Notes: generated from the letters alone by a model not told the origin. 64,000 nt of DNA from Scytonema tolypothrichoides VB-61278 (GCF_000828085.3 NZ_JXCA02000002.1:780732-844731), one strand, 5' to 3'. Positions 26,305 through 35,963 are shown, counted from the first letter of the stretch. Translations and numbers: made by a program.

Positions 26305-26981
26305 TACACAACCTCACCCCTTCTCCTCCAGCTTTCACGTGATGCCAAGTCAAACCACGACGTTTAGTGTCTTTAAACAGACCGGCTACCGAGAGCGCAT
26401 GGAATACCAACAGGGATCTGCCACCTCAGGAGGTAAATCAGTCAGAATTAACCGCAGGCTTTCAGTGCACGAGCGATTCTCACATATACCCGCACTTGTG
26501 TGTCTTAAGCTTAAACTAACAGCAAACACTTACCACAATTTTTAAGTTCATTGTTACAGAAAATTGGTACAACAGCAACCGCATACCTCAAGATGTCGTG
26601 AGGTACAAAAAAAGACCCCCTTCATCCGCTGCTAAAGGGGGTGCAAAATATACAGTGGTCTAATTTCTATATAGATGTAGGCGAAATCGACTTATGCAGT
26701 AGAAGAGGTCGTGCCTTTTTGAAAAATGACTTCTTCTTACATAAAACTGTAGATGAGAGTGAAGTTATTGGATGGCATATCGATTTTTTATTTCAGAGTC
26801 AGCCTGTGCTCTTGGGCACACTTAGTGATGTCTGCGATGACTTGAACTTTTATGAAAATTTTTCGGAAACAAATATTTGTTTCTGTGAGTTTACATAATG
26901 ATTTAAGTCCTAACTCATCCTGCTGCAATTGTAATACTTCATTACAAAAATCCGGAGAGCAAGTCTAACTGGAGAATACAT
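26305..26981. other. 677-bp spacer with possible small RNA features
   Basis: No recognised gene. Positions 26340-26530 are less AT-rich than other spacers, with elements such as CCACCTCAGGAGGT (near-palindrome), and matched no RNA family I know. A hairpin ACCTCA/TGAGGT lies at 26584-26603. Positions 26641-26898 form an 85-codon open frame from GTG that overlaps a terminator stem; its product shows no family features, so it is not called a gene. The start of the permease at 26982 has GGAGA 7 bases upstream. Confidence 0.4.
26608..26641 (-). terminator. Intrinsic terminator on the minus strand
   Basis: On the minus strand CCCCCTTTAG...GAAGGGGG forms a GC-rich stem (arms at 26616-26622 and 26635-26641) followed by TC and seven T residues (complement of 26607-26613). 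This is the classical intrinsic-terminator layout. No protein gene on the minus strand leads into it, so an unrecognised minus-strand transcript may end here. Confidence 0.55.
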
Positions 26982-28466
26982 ATGTTACTGATTAGCATAA
27001 GTATATTCATGCAAAAATCAAGAGGAATTGTCTTGTATAAAAATGTTCCAAAAAATTATTTCAGGCACCGGCAACTAAAAAAAAGCGCTAATTCTTTCCT
27101 TTTATGGAGTTTAGGTGTTGGTGCTGTCATCTCTGGTGATTTTTTTGGTTGGAACTATGGTTTAGCAGCAGGTGGCTTCTGGGGTTTAACGATTGCTACC
27201 TTTGTGATAGCAATCATGTATTTATGCATGGTCTACAGTCTTGCTGAACTGTCAGTAGCCCTACCCCATACAGGTGGGTTTTATTCCTTCACTCGCAACG
27301 CCTTTGGTCCGTTTTGGGGGTTTATTTGCGGCGTAGCCGTCACGATTGAGTATGTGCTAACGACTGCTGCGATTGTCTTTAGTATGAGTAACTACCTGAA
27401 ATCGTTGATACCCAACGTACCAAGCTACCTTGTGTGGCTGCTTGCCTACACGATTTTTGTGGCGATCGCCATCCAGAGTTTGGAATTGACTCTGAATGTG
27501 AGTGTTTTTCTCACCTTGGCAGCAATGCTGGTGTTAGGGATATTTTATGTGAGTATGTTGGGAGCAGATGTTTTTAAACCGGAACTACTCTTCAATGTTC
27601 CTGCCAATCCGGGGGAATCAGCAACCTGGCTACCTAAAGGCTGGCAGGGAGTTTTTGCTTCCATTCCCTATGCTATCTGGTTCTACTTGGCAATTGAAAT
27701 ACTTCCACTCTCGGGCGAAGAAACTGATGATGTGCCTAGGAATATGCCCAAAGCACTTATATTAAGTATGTTCACCCTAATTGCCCTTTCACTTTTTACC
27801 CTAGTCCTAAACTCTGGTGTTGGTGGTGGCGCTGCTGCAATTGGTCAATCGAATGTTCCTCTAAAAGATGGGTTGGAAGCTTATTTTGGTAAGGGTGTTA
27901 CTAGTGACGTCTTAACAGTGATTGCACTCACTTTTGGCTTGGTGGCTAGCTTTCATACTGTGATTTACGGTTACGGGCGATCGCTCTTTTCCCTATCTCG
28001 TGCCGGATATATACCCCATTGGATTTCTGTTACAAGTGAAAACCATACTCCTTATCGGGCATTAATTCTAGGTACAGTAGTTGGATTAATCTGTGTGATG
28101 CTAATTGACATAGGCAGCGATGCAGTGGATGCAGTAATTTTAAATATGGCTGTTTTTGCAGCACTTATCTCCTATATTCTCGTGATGCTCAGCTACATTA
28201 AGCTCAAGCTCAGTTGTCCTAATCTACCAAGACCTTACGAAAGCCCATTGGGGATTTTTGGGGCAAGTCTTGGGTCTATCCTAGCAATTTTTGCCCTGGT
28301 TGCTTGTTATTTTATACCTGCCTATCAACCTGGTATTAGGGGCATTGCGATTGTTTTGATTGTCGCGACTTTTTACTTTTTCTTTTGTAGTAGAAATCGA
28401 TTAGTCGCGCAGGCACCAGAGGAAGCTGCAGCACTAAAGAATTCAAAATTCAAAATATACCCGTAA
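26982..28466 (+). CDS. APC-family amino acid/amine permease, ethanolamine-permease-like
   Basis: A 494-aa transporter with 12 predicted membrane segments. VGAVISGDFFGWNYGLAAGG at about residues 44-63 is the unwound-helix substrate site of APC transporters and is especially like the ethanolamine permease group. LPHTGGFYSFTRNAFGPFWGF and YGYGRSLFSLSRAGYIP are further family signatures. The first 33 residues are a longer N-terminal tail than usual, but GGAGA 7 bases before ATG 26982 supports the chosen start. The last residues (NSKFKIYP) read from a spacer-type AATTCAAAATTCAAAAT repeat. Substrate specificity is inferred; no eut genes are seen nearby. Confidence 0.85.
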   Translation: MLLISISIFMQKSRGIVLYKNVPKNYFRHRQLKKSANSFLLWSLGVGAVISGDFFGWNYGLAAGGFWGLTIATFVIAIMYLCMVYSLAELSVALPHTGGFYSFTRNAFGPFWGFICGVAVTIEYVLTTAAIVFSMSNYLKSLIPNVPSYLVWLLAYTIFVAIAIQSLELTLNVSVFLTLAAMLVLGIFYVSMLGADVFKPELLFNVPANPGESATWLPKGWQGVFASIPYAIWFYLAIEILPLSGEETDDVPRNMPKALILSMFTLIALSLFTLVLNSGVGGGAAAIGQSNVPLKDGLEAYFGKGVTSDVLTVIALTFGLVASFHTVIYGYGRSLFSLSRAGYIPHWISVTSENHTPYRALILGTVVGLICVMLIDIGSDAVDAVILNMAVFAALISYILVMLSYIKLKLSCPNLPRPYESPLGIFGASLGSILAIFALVACYFIPAYQPGIRGIAIVLIVATFYFFFCSRNRLVAQAPEEAAALKNSKFKIYP

Positions 28467-28517
28467 GACACACTTGAGACAGGGAGTCAGGAAGTAGTGT
28501 AGTGAAATCAACTCACC

Positions 28518-28988
28518 TTAAGAAGATACTGTTTTCTCGGCAACTTCTGCCGCTTCGTTCTTAACAGTTGGGGAAGCTGCCTTTGTTATCCAAGTCGTGA
28601 AAATATGAGAAAGTAATCCCATTGGACCAGCAAATAAGCAAAGTGCTAACGAGTGAATTGTCCAAACTCCTGTTTTCTGTCCTTCTAAATAAATATAGCG
28701 TCCAACAAATAAATCCATAACCAGGAAATGAACCCAACCAGTTGCTGCAGCTTTTTCATCAGCAAAAAATTTGGCAATATCTGCTAATTGAGGATTTGAT
28801 AAAGCTTGGGCATTTTCTGGTGTGATGCTAGTGACAAACAAATACACATATACGCCTGCCAACGGCACAAAAGGAAGATAAGACTCCATAACCCTTTGTG
28901 TCACTTTCCATTTGGGTAGGAGAAACATTAATGTCCAAAATGGTAAAACGAAAATATTAGCAACGTTGAAAATTTGATCGATAGACAT
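28518..28988 (-). CDS. ABA4-like (DUF4281) membrane protein
   Basis: A 156-aa protein with four hydrophobic segments. MSIDQIFNVANIFVLPFWTL at the start, then LPFVPLAGVYVYLF, HFLVMDLFVGRYIYLEGQ and LFAGPMGLLSHIF are typical of the ABA4-like family, whose plant member is needed for neoxanthin formation. Cyanobacteria do not make neoxanthin, so the bacterial function is unknown. ATG 28988 is preferred to the start nine codons upstream because the family begins with this transmembrane helix. It is convergent with the permease. Confidence 0.83.
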   Translation of the reverse strand: MSIDQIFNVANIFVLPFWTLMFLLPKWKVTQRVMESYLPFVPLAGVYVYLFVTSITPENAQALSNPQLADIAKFFADEKAAATGWVHFLVMDLFVGRYIYLEGQKTGVWTIHSLALCLFAGPMGLLSHIFTTWITKAASPTVKNEAAEVAEKTVSS

Positions 28989-29120
28989 AAGAAATGCAAA
29001 ATGAGACTGGTACAATCATACTTTATTATGGCAAATCACAGATGACATAGATGAATTACCTGTGTTCATCAGCTATAAAATGAGCCTGTTGCATTTTCCC
29101 TGATCATCAAACTTTCACGA

Positions 29121-30461
29121 TTAGATGTCACAATTTAACAATCTCAAAGCTATGGCAGATAACTCCAACCCACCCCTCCATTCGTCCCACATGCGGGGAA
29201 GATGACCTTCTGGAGCATCAAGAGAGAATTTAATTTGAGAATAATAAGACCATTCTCTAGAAGTCCAACCAGCAAATAAAATCTGATGATGTCTTGTGCT
29301 TCTCCAGCCTACATGTTCTCCAAAACTAACCCAATGGTCTAAGTTAAATTCTCCCGGTTTTCCTCCAACACTCTGCCAAATGCTCTTTTGAACACTAAAT
29401 CCGAAATGTCCATTACTATATTTCATCCAAAGTTGGTTGATGGTAAGGAGATCTTGACAAGGAAATTTTAAGATGGTTTCATTATCAAGACAACCTTCTG
29501 TTTCTCGACCACACACCCTAAGCATAATAGCCCTAGTTTCCTCATCTGCTTCTTTCCATCTGCCTGTTGCCAATAGCTTATTTAGATTACTGTAATTTAT
29601 ACCCACAATTGAAATCGGAGGAGATGGATTGACAGGAGGTGTAGAAGAAAATTTAATGTCCAACAATGCCAACCATTCTTGCATAGACTGAGGACGATTT
29701 TCTGGCACTAACTCCATTCCTTGGAGAATAGCCTGATTCACTCTATCGCTAATATTTTGATTAAGTTCCTTTGGTGGTGCTAATGGACAACCTATAGCTC
29801 TAGACACGGCAGCTTCAGGTTCTTTTCCTGTGAGCAGTTTGTATAAAGTGGCAGCTAAAGAATAGACATCCGTGTAAGCACCCCTTTTAGCACGGCGGTT
29901 ATATTGCTCAGGTGGGGCATAAAATGGTGTCAAATATTCTGTGTGAGTCTGTGTTATGTCAGGGCTAAACTCACGGGCAATACCAAAATCAATTAACACA
30001 GCTTCAGACTTACCTGCTCTTACCATTATGTTGTTCGGATTAACATCCCGATGCAACAACCCATTGTTATGAACAACCTTTAGTGCGTCACCAATCTGAG
30101 AAATGTAGAGCAAAGCTTCAGACTCTGGTAGTGGTAACGGCTGATTACGTATATTCTCTCCTTCAATGTATTCCATCACCATACCCCACAGTTCACCCTG
30201 TTTAATCAGTTCGTATACTTTCACGATATGAGGATGCTGGCATCCCTTCAGCTTTAGTGCCTCATTGACAAAATCTTGCTGATACTTGTCAAAATCACAA
30301 GTGTCTGTATCTGTATTTTTAAGGATTTTGATAACAACTTGATTGTTATTTGTGTCCTTGGCAAGATAAGTCACACCAAAACCACCTTGTCCTAATTTCT
30401 TCTCAAGAGTGTACTTACCGCCTTGCAACTCCTGCCCAGGTATCCACATCATCTCTGACAC
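29121..30461 (-). CDS. Ser/Thr protein kinase fused to a GUN4 domain
   Basis: A 446-aa kinase with a C-terminal GUN4 (tetrapyrrole-binding) domain. Kinase motifs: GQGGFGVTYLA (about residues 24-34), VVIKILK, catalytic loop HRDVNPNNIM (about 136-145), IDFGIA and YAPPEQYN. In the catalytic loop the usual Lys two residues after Asp is Asn (HRDxN instead of HRDxK), which may lower or alter activity. The GUN4 part spans about 295-446 (LNKLLATGRWKEADEETRAI, TINQLWMKYSNGHFGFSVQK, DAPEGHLPR) and resembles the free-standing gun4 product at 51.1 kb. The start is GTG at 30461; ATG three codons downstream is an alternative. No membrane segment is seen. Confidence 0.92.
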   Translation of the reverse strand: MSEMMWIPGQELQGGKYTLEKKLGQGGFGVTYLAKDTNNNQVVIKILKNTDTDTCDFDKYQQDFVNEALKLKGCQHPHIVKVYELIKQGELWGMVMEYIEGENIRNQPLPLPESEALLYISQIGDALKVVHNNGLLHRDVNPNNIMVRAGKSEAVLIDFGIAREFSPDITQTHTEYLTPFYAPPEQYNRRAKRGAYTDVYSLAATLYKLLTGKEPEAAVSRAIGCPLAPPKELNQNISDRVNQAILQGMELVPENRPQSMQEWLALLDIKFSSTPPVNPSPPISIVGINYSNLNKLLATGRWKEADEETRAIMLRVCGRETEGCLDNETILKFPCQDLLTINQLWMKYSNGHFGFSVQKSIWQSVGGKPGEFNLDHWVSFGEHVGWRSTRHHQILFAGWTSREWSYYSQIKFSLDAPEGHLPRMWDEWRGGLELSAIALRLLNCDI

Positions 30462-30710
30462 TTTAAAAATATTCGTCGTATTAATTGTGGCATAAGCTCA
30501 AAAAAGGTTATCAGTACATCATGTCTGTGGATCTTTTGTTGTTTTCGCGGTTCGCTTCCTCTCAAAAAAACACTTCAACCATAAAGAGTTAATATAGAAT
30601 TGTTAAGGCTTGTTTACAGAATTTATAAAACCACTGGAATTCTGTTACAACATTCCACCACTAGATATAAGTTCTAAAGTCCCCACTAGATTTTATCCAA
30701 ACGCGCTATT
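30462..30710. other. Divergent promoter region of the kinase-GUN4 gene and typA
   Basis: A 249-bp AT-rich region between divergently transcribed genes that must carry both promoters. No distinct operator was recognised. Confidence 0.35.
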
Positions 30711-32501
30711 ATGACGCTCCCAATCCGTAACGTCGCCATTATTGCCCACGTTGACCACGGCAAAACAACCCTTGTTGATGCTCTCCTCAAACAATCCGGC
30801 ATTTTCCGTGAAGGAGAAGACGTTCCGGATTGCGTCATGGACTCCAACGCCCTTGAACGGGAACGGGGAATTACAATTCTTTCCAAAAATACTGCGGTTC
30901 GATATGGAGAAACGCTGATCAACATTGTTGATACCCCCGGACACGCTGACTTCGGTGGCGAAGTTGAACGTGTACTCGGCATGGTTGACGGCTGCATTCT
31001 GATTGTTGATGCAAACGAAGGTCCCATGCCCCAAACACGCTTTGTCTTGAAGAAAGCCTTGGAAAAAGGACTGCGCCCCATTGTTGTCGTCAATAAAATC
31101 GACCGTCCCCAAGCAGATCCACACGGTGCTACAGATAAAGTGTTGGATCTGTTTCTGGAACTAGGGGCAGATGATGACCAGTGTGATTTTCCTTATCTGT
31201 TTGCTTCTGGTATAAGTGGCTACGCCAAAGAAAAACTAGAAGATGAAGCCAAGGATATGCAGCCACTATTTGAAGCTATCCTACGCCATGTACCAGCACC
31301 AGTGGGTGACGCCGAGAAACAACTACAATTGCAAGTCACAACCCTAGATTATTCTGAGTATTTGGGACGGATTGTCATTGGTAAAATTCACAATGGCGTT
31401 ATCCGCATGGGACAGCAAGCCGCTTTGGTAAAAGAAAACGGCGAAATTGTCAAGGCAAAAATCACCAAGTTGATGGGCTTTGAAGGACTCAAGCGGATTG
31501 AAATCTCAGAAGCTTCGGCTGGCAATATTGTAGCTGTGGCAGGGTTTGCTGATGCCAACATTGGGGAAACCATTACTGACCCGAACGAACCTCAAGCATT
31601 GCCATTGATTAAGGTAGATGAACCAACATTACAAATGACCTTCTGGGTGAATGATTCGCCCTTTGCTGGTCAAGAAGGAAAGTTGGTGACATCACGACAA
31701 GTGCGCGATCGCCTCCTTCGCGAACTAGAAACCAACGTCGCCCTACGCGTTGAAGAAACCGACTCCCCCGATAAATTCCTGGTTTCCGGACGTGGGGAAC
31801 TCCACCTAGGCATCTTAATCGAAACCATGCGCCGCGAAGGTTATGAGTTTCAAGTATCACAGCCACAGGTAATTTATCGCGAGGTCAACGGGCAACCTTG
31901 CGAACCTTACGAACTTCTGGTATTAGACATTCCTGAAGATGCCGTTGGCAGTTGCATTGAACGACTGGGACAACGCAAAGGCGAAATGCAAGATATGCAA
32001 GTGGGTGGTAACGGACGCACTCAGCTAGAATTTATCATCCCCGCTCGTGGATTAATCGGTTTCCGGGGTGAATTCATGCGTATGACTCGTGGTGAAGGTA
32101 TCATGAACCACAGTTTCCTTGACTACCGTTCAATCTCTGGTGATATTGAAGCCCGTAACAAAGGTGTCTTAATTTCCTTTGAGGAAGGCGTTTCCACTTT
32201 CTACGCCATGAAGAACGCCGAAGATAGAGGTGTCTTCTTTATTGTTCCAGGTACGAAAGTTTACAGAGGTATGATTGTAGGAGAACACAATCGTCCTCAA
32301 GACTTGGAATTGAACGTTTGCAAGACGAAGCAACTGACCAACCACCGTGCATCTGGTGGTGATGAACTGGTTCAGCTGCAAGCACCAGTCGAAATGAGTC
32401 TAGAGCGTGCTTTAGAGTATATCGGACCAGATGAATTGGTGGAAGTCACTCCTCAGTCAATTCGTTTGCGGAAGTTGGCGAAGAAGCTGGCGAAACGTTA
32501 G
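30711..32501 (+). CDS. typA: Ribosome-associated GTPase TypA/BipA
   Basis: A 596-aa translational GTPase implicated in ribosome assembly and stress adaptation. G-domain motifs are intact: [10 protein letters not shown] (G1, about residues 12-21), RGITI (G2), [12 protein letters not shown] (G3, about 73-84), NKIDRP (G4, about 128-133) and SGISG. EF-G-like domains III and V follow, and the BipA-specific C-terminal domain ends KLAKKLAKR. Length is normal. ATG 30711 places AHVDHGK as expected. A hairpin just downstream serves this gene and the convergent GNAT gene. Confidence 0.96.
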   Translation: MTLPIRNVAIIAHVDHGKTTLVDALLKQSGIFREGEDVPDCVMDSNALERERGITILSKNTAVRYGETLINIVDTPGHADFGGEVERVLGMVDGCILIVDANEGPMPQTRFVLKKALEKGLRPIVVVNKIDRPQADPHGATDKVLDLFLELGADDDQCDFPYLFASGISGYAKEKLEDEAKDMQPLFEAILRHVPAPVGDAEKQLQLQVTTLDYSEYLGRIVIGKIHNGVIRMGQQAALVKENGEIVKAKITKLMGFEGLKRIEISEASAGNIVAVAGFADANIGETITDPNEPQALPLIKVDEPTLQMTFWVNDSPFAGQEGKLVTSRQVRDRLLRELETNVALRVEETDSPDKFLVSGRGELHLGILIETMRREGYEFQVSQPQVIYREVNGQPCEPYELLVLDIPEDAVGSCIERLGQRKGEMQDMQVGGNGRTQLEFIIPARGLIGFRGEFMRMTRGEGIMNHSFLDYRSISGDIEARNKGVLISFEEGVSTFYAMKNAEDRGVFFIVPGTKVYRGMIVGEHNRPQDLELNVCKTKQLTNHRASGGDELVQLQAPVEMSLERALEYIGPDELVEVTPQSIRLRKLAKKLAKR

Positions 32502-32540
32502 TTCATCATCCAAAGTCAAAAGTTCAGTAGTAAAGACACA

Positions 32541-32574
32541 AGAGTGAAGAAAAAAGACGCAATTTCTTCACTCT
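32541..32574. terminator. Bidirectional terminator-like hairpin between typA and the GNAT gene
   Basis: AGAGTGAAGAAA (32541-32552) pairs perfectly with TTTCTTCACTCT (32563-32574), with a 10-base loop. It sits 39 bp past the typA stop and overlaps the last two codons of the convergent GNAT gene. A/T-rich flanks on both sides could act as the T-tracts. Confidence 0.6.
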
Positions 32575-33044
32575 TCACTCTTTTGGTGGTTGACAGCTTG
32601 AGAAACAAGTTGGTGTGACATGAATATGACTCGTGGACTTTTTTGAAAGTTATTCTTCGTGTAGAACGCCTCAGCCTGTCCATCCTTTACTGTCAGGAGA
32701 TAAATTGAGTTAACGTTCATTGCTGTCAATGTGTTCATGAGTTGGTGAAGTAACTTTGTTCCGATTCCTTGACTTTGTCTATCACCTCGGACACAAATTG
32801 TTTTTAACTCGTAGCGAAGAGAGTCTTCCCATTGCTCACAATTGCCAACGACGAACCCCAACGTCTCCTTTTTTCGCCATACAAACCCGACGAAACCTGA
32901 CGTGTTGACCATTTCAAGCAACCTTCTTCTGGCAGTTTCTCTTGTCCAATTCTGGTTACCCGGTTCAGCATTGAAGACCTCAACGGCTAAATCTGCACAT
33001 TCATCCAGATACTTAGTGGTAAACCTTAGGATTTCTTCTGACAT
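32568..33044 (-). CDS. GNAT-family N-acetyltransferase (paralogue A)
   Basis: A 158-aa acetyltransferase. The GNAT acetyl-CoA loop is seen as RGDRQSQGIGTKLLHQLM (about residues 90-107, R/Q-x-x-G-x-G/A). AEAFYTKNNFQKSPRVIFMS is the usual C-terminal strand pair. It is closely related to the protein encoded at 58706-59149: both share EILxFTTxYLDxCA-like starts, the GIGTKLL loop, and MNTLTAM followed by DGQAEAFYT. The substrate is unknown. It starts at ATG 33044 and overlaps the bidirectional hairpin at its 3' end. Confidence 0.85.
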   Translation of the reverse strand: MSEEILRFTTKYLDECADLAVEVFNAEPGNQNWTRETARRRLLEMVNTSGFVGFVWRKKETLGFVVGNCEQWEDSLRYELKTICVRGDRQSQGIGTKLLHQLMNTLTAMNVNSIYLLTVKDGQAEAFYTKNNFQKSPRVIFMSHQLVSQAVNHQKSEE

Positions 33045-33318
33045 GGTTTTCGACTCTCAATAACCACTCCAAGCCCAGTGGCAAAAAACAATAAGTTAAG
33101 AAATTCAAATTTCATGCCTTCAGATTTTCAATAACTGGAAGGAAGCGGCAACTGTATGGAATGCCCAGATGATGCCAACTCCACTATACTCTGCTCCCCA
33201 TCCAGTTTTCGGCCATTCAAAATTCAAAATCCAAAATCCAAACCGCTATAAATAAGGGGAATAATCCCTAGTTATAGCTCCCGTAGGCTGCGGTACAATG
33301 CAAAGAAATATTTAAATT
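33045..33318. other. Spacer before ftrC
   Basis: A 274-bp non-coding stretch with AAAATTCAAAATCCAAAATCC spacer-type repeat near 33215-33240 and the expected ftrC promoter. No gene seen. Confidence 0.35.
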
Positions 33319-33699
33319 ATGAGTGCCGATCCCATGATTTCACCAGAAGTTAACACAAAATCCAGCGAACATAGCCTAGAGGCGATGCGGCATTTTTCTG
33401 AACAATACGCCAAGCGCACTGGAACCTACTTCTGTTCTGAACCCTCTGTTACCGCAGTTGTCATTGAAGGACTTGCCAAGCATAAAGACGAACTCGGAGC
33501 TCCTTTATGTCCCTGTCGCCACTATGAAGACAAACAAGCGGAAGTGAAAGCTACTTTTTGGAACTGTCCATGCGTACCAATGCGGGAGCGCAAAGAATGT
33601 CACTGTATGCTATTCCTCACATCAGATAATGATTTCGCTGGTGATAAGCAAGAAATTTCTTTAGAAACAATCAAGCAAGTACGAGATGGTATGGGATGA
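33319..33699 (+). CDS. ftrC: Ferredoxin-thioredoxin reductase catalytic subunit
   Basis: A 126-aa beta (catalytic) subunit of FTR, which passes electrons from photosynthetic ferredoxin to thioredoxins. All the expected cysteines are seen: FCSEPS near residue 39, LCPCRHYED near 68-76, NCPCVPMRE near 89-97 and ECHCMLF near 99-105. They provide the [4Fe-4S] ligands and the redox-active disulfide. Length is normal for cyanobacteria. Met1 at 33319 or Met6 are possible starts. The variable subunit ftrV is not in the window. It overlaps the DUF309 gene by 4 bp. Confidence 0.95.
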   Translation: MSADPMISPEVNTKSSEHSLEAMRHFSEQYAKRTGTYFCSEPSVTAVVIEGLAKHKDELGAPLCPCRHYEDKQAEVKATFWNCPCVPMRERKECHCMLFLTSDNDFAGDKQEISLETIKQVRDGMG

Positions 33700-34097
33700 A
33701 CGAAGAAATGCCTGATGAGTTTTGGCAAGGTGTAGAACAGTTTAATACTGGGGAGTATTATGCTTGTCATGATACCTTGGAGGCTCTGTGGATTGAAGCA
33801 ACAGAGCCAGACAAAACTTTTTATCAAGGCATTTTGCAAATTGCTGTGGCGCTGTATCATTTAGGCAACCACAACTTACGTGGTGCGGTCATTTTGTTGG
33901 GTGAGGGTAGCAATCGCTTGCGACGTTATCCATCAGAATATGGCGGCATTGATGTAGACGAATTATTAATTCAGAGTGCGGCATTGTTGAAGGCATTACA
34001 ACTAACAGAGCCAGAAAAGATTGCCGCTCTTAACCTTGGTCAAGATAAAGGCTTGCCCTTGCCTAGGATTATAAGAGTTAATAATGAAGAAGCGTAA
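33696..34097 (+). CDS. DUF309 protein
   Basis: A 133-aa DUF309 family protein. The motif FNTGEYYACHDTLEALW (about residues 15-31, the H-x-x-x-E-x-x-W signature) and YQGILQIAVALYHLGNHNLRGA (about 45-66) are diagnostic. Members are small helical proteins of unknown function in bacteria and plastids. The ATG overlaps the end of ftrC (ATGA), so translation is coupled to ftrC. Functional linkage to FTR is an inference from this overlap. Confidence 0.92.
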   Translation: MNEEMPDEFWQGVEQFNTGEYYACHDTLEALWIEATEPDKTFYQGILQIAVALYHLGNHNLRGAVILLGEGSNRLRRYPSEYGGIDVDELLIQSAALLKALQLTEPEKIAALNLGQDKGLPLPRIIRVNNEEA

Positions 34098-34437
34098 AGA
34101 ATTAAAAATTTTTTTTAAAAAAAATTAACAAATTATTAAAATACTGTAGATTCAAGCTGGCTGGCAGTGGATGCAAATCTGTGTGCTCTAGCACTCCACG
34201 GGCAAGGATTGCAATCGGTTATGGATGAAACAAACACCTCCCTGTTCCCTGTTTCCTTTGTTTCTTCAGAGTCAGCTAGACGACCAGATGAAACCTTAAA
34301 AGTCGAGACAGCGTCAATACTCCTAGTTTTAGCCATCAGCTATCCTCGAATAGCCCAGAATGCGTATTTTATGATCTGTGGTTAAAGTTGTTGAGAAAAT
34401 TGGAATAACAATCAAAAATCAGAAATTATAAATTGCT
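34098..34437. other. 340-bp spacer before the lpt cluster
   Basis: Begins with an A/T homopolymer palindrome near 34102-34127 (TTAAAAATTTTTTTTAAAAAAAATTAA), which could end transcription of the ftrC-DUF309 unit. The remainder has no gene features. The promoter of the lptA-like gene probably lies near its 3' end. Confidence 0.35.
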
Positions 34438-34929
34438 ATGATGCCCCACTATCAATTGCCTCAGTTTCACATGCGTCGTTTGGCACTAGCTTTAATACTA
34501 CCAGTTCTAGTTCTGGGTGCAATGACGTTTCCTAGCCAACTGCAAAAAGCTACTGCACAAACTCCAAAAGCTGAGCAAAATCGTCCTCTCTACATCCGTG
34601 GAAAGGTACAAGAGTATAACTCTAAGACACAAGTGGCAACGATTCGCGGTGAAGTGGAACTATCTTATCCTGCAAGAGGTATTCAAGCAACTGCTGCCCA
34701 AGCACAATACTTTACCCGCGAACGTCAGATTATTCTCAGTGGCAATGTCTATGTTTTGCAACAAGGCGGCAATAGTATCAAGGCTGACTCAGTAACGTAT
34801 CTAATTGATGAAGCGCGATTTGTTGCAACACCCAAGCAAGGTCGTCAAGTAGAATCCATTTATCTGGTTAACGAGAATAACCAAGCCCCAGGATCTGCTC
34901 CTACAACAGCACCGAAGAAATCTAATTAG
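34438..34929 (+). CDS. lptA: LptA/OstA-like periplasmic protein
   Basis: A 163-aa exported protein. Signal peptide at residues 12-40 (MRRLALALILPVLVLGAM...ATAQ), then the OstA/LptA beta-jellyroll region: RGKVQEYNSKTQVATIRGEV, ATAAQAQYFTRERQIILSGNV and SIKADSVTYLIDEARFVAT. In Gram-negative bacteria LptA bridges lipopolysaccharide from the inner to the outer membrane. The ATPase gene lptB follows 29 bp downstream, supporting the role. Met12 (MRRLAL) is an alternative start. The C-terminal tail is short and polar. Confidence 0.82.
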   Translation: MMPHYQLPQFHMRRLALALILPVLVLGAMTFPSQLQKATAQTPKAEQNRPLYIRGKVQEYNSKTQVATIRGEVELSYPARGIQATAAQAQYFTRERQIILSGNVYVLQQGGNSIKADSVTYLIDEARFVATPKQGRQVESIYLVNENNQAPGSAPTTAPKKSN

Positions 34930-34958
34930 CACAGATAACTCATAAAGGACGCGAGAGG

Positions 34959-35687
34959 GTGAAAATTGTCTTAGAAAATATTCATAAAACTTATGGCAAG
35001 CGAGTCATTGTTAATCGCGTCAACCTTTCAGTTGCCCAAGGCGAAATCGTTGGGTTACTTGGTCCCAATGGCGCTGGTAAAACGACGACTTTTTACATAG
35101 CCACAGGTTTAGAAAAACCAGACAAGGGAAAAGTCTGGTTAGACAATATAGATATGACTCCACTACCAATGCACAGAAGGGCGCGACTAGGCATTGGTTA
35201 TTTGGCACAGGAAGCAAGTGTTTTTCGCCAACTCAGCGTGCGAGATAACATTCTTTTGGTGCTAGAACAAACGAATGTGCCAAGCTGGGATTGGGCAAGG
35301 CGAGTGGATACCTTGTTGCGGGAGTTTCGTTTAGAAAAAGTAGCTAACAACAAAGGAATTCAACTTTCTGGAGGTGAAAGACGCCGGACAGAATTGGCAA
35401 GGGCTTTAGCAGCTGGTAGAGAAGGACCAAAATTTTTATTTTTGGATGAACCATTTGCGGGAGTTGACCCGATAGCAGTCTCAGAAATTCAGCAAATTGT
35501 GGCGCAACTGCGCGATCGCGATATGGGCATTTTAATCACCGATCACAACGTCCGCGAAACTCTAGCCATCACAGATCGCGGATATATTATGCGTGAGGGG
35601 CAAATCCTTGCCTCTGGCACCTCCAAAGAACTCTACAATAACCCCCTTGTGCGCCAATACTATCTGGGCGATAACTTCCAGGCGTAA
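34959..35687 (+). CDS. lptB: LPS export ABC transporter ATP-binding protein LptB
   Basis: A 242-aa cytosolic ATPase that drives LPS extraction together with LptF/G. Walker A GPNGAGKTT (about residues 35-43), Q-loop YLAQEASVF, signature LSGGERRRTELARA (about 134-147), Walker B FLFLDEPFAGVDP (about 159-171) and H-loop ITDHNVRET. The start is GTG 34959, with GAGAGG 6 bases upstream. HIP1 half-sites lie inside. The Q/E motif and length are characteristic of LptB rather than a general ABC ATPase. Confidence 0.95.
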   Translation: MKIVLENIHKTYGKRVIVNRVNLSVAQGEIVGLLGPNGAGKTTTFYIATGLEKPDKGKVWLDNIDMTPLPMHRRARLGIGYLAQEASVFRQLSVRDNILLVLEQTNVPSWDWARRVDTLLREFRLEKVANNKGIQLSGGERRRTELARALAAGREGPKFLFLDEPFAGVDPIAVSEIQQIVAQLRDRDMGILITDHNVRETLAITDRGYIMREGQILASGTSKELYNNPLVRQYYLGDNFQA

Positions 35688-35963
35688 ATTAAAAAAATAA
35701 ATCATCAATAAAAAATATTTTCTATTTAGTCTTTTTAATTAGAATTTCGTAATCTAGCTTTATTTTGTTTACTATTTATTTTGATAGCTGCTACATTTTT
35801 GATGCTTCAATATTCTTGTGGGTGAAATTGTTGCTATCCTAAACCAGGATTTATGACTGGAGTTTGCATAGTATGGTGCATACCAAATGTTTGATGAATC
35901 ATGACAAAAAAGCTAGTACGAATGACTAATGACTAATAACTAACGACTAATAACTAATAACTA
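35688..35963. repeat. Spacer ending in (TAATAACTAATGAC)n-type repeats up to the next start codon
   Basis: The first 220 bp are AT-rich without a gene. Positions 35918-35963 consist of ACTAATGACTAATAACTAACG heptamer variants that run directly into the ATG at 35964, leaving no SD sequence. Confidence 0.6.

Noticed and set aside
26340..26530. A known riboswitch (glutamine, guanidine, cobalamin) or a stable RNA such as tmRNA, RNase P RNA or 6S RNA
   Set aside because: Conserved core strings of these classes were not found on either strand. The region remains unexplained.
26641..26898. An 85-codon open frame before the permease
   Set aside because: It begins inside a terminator stem, has no family features and no SD, so it is described only as part of the spacer.
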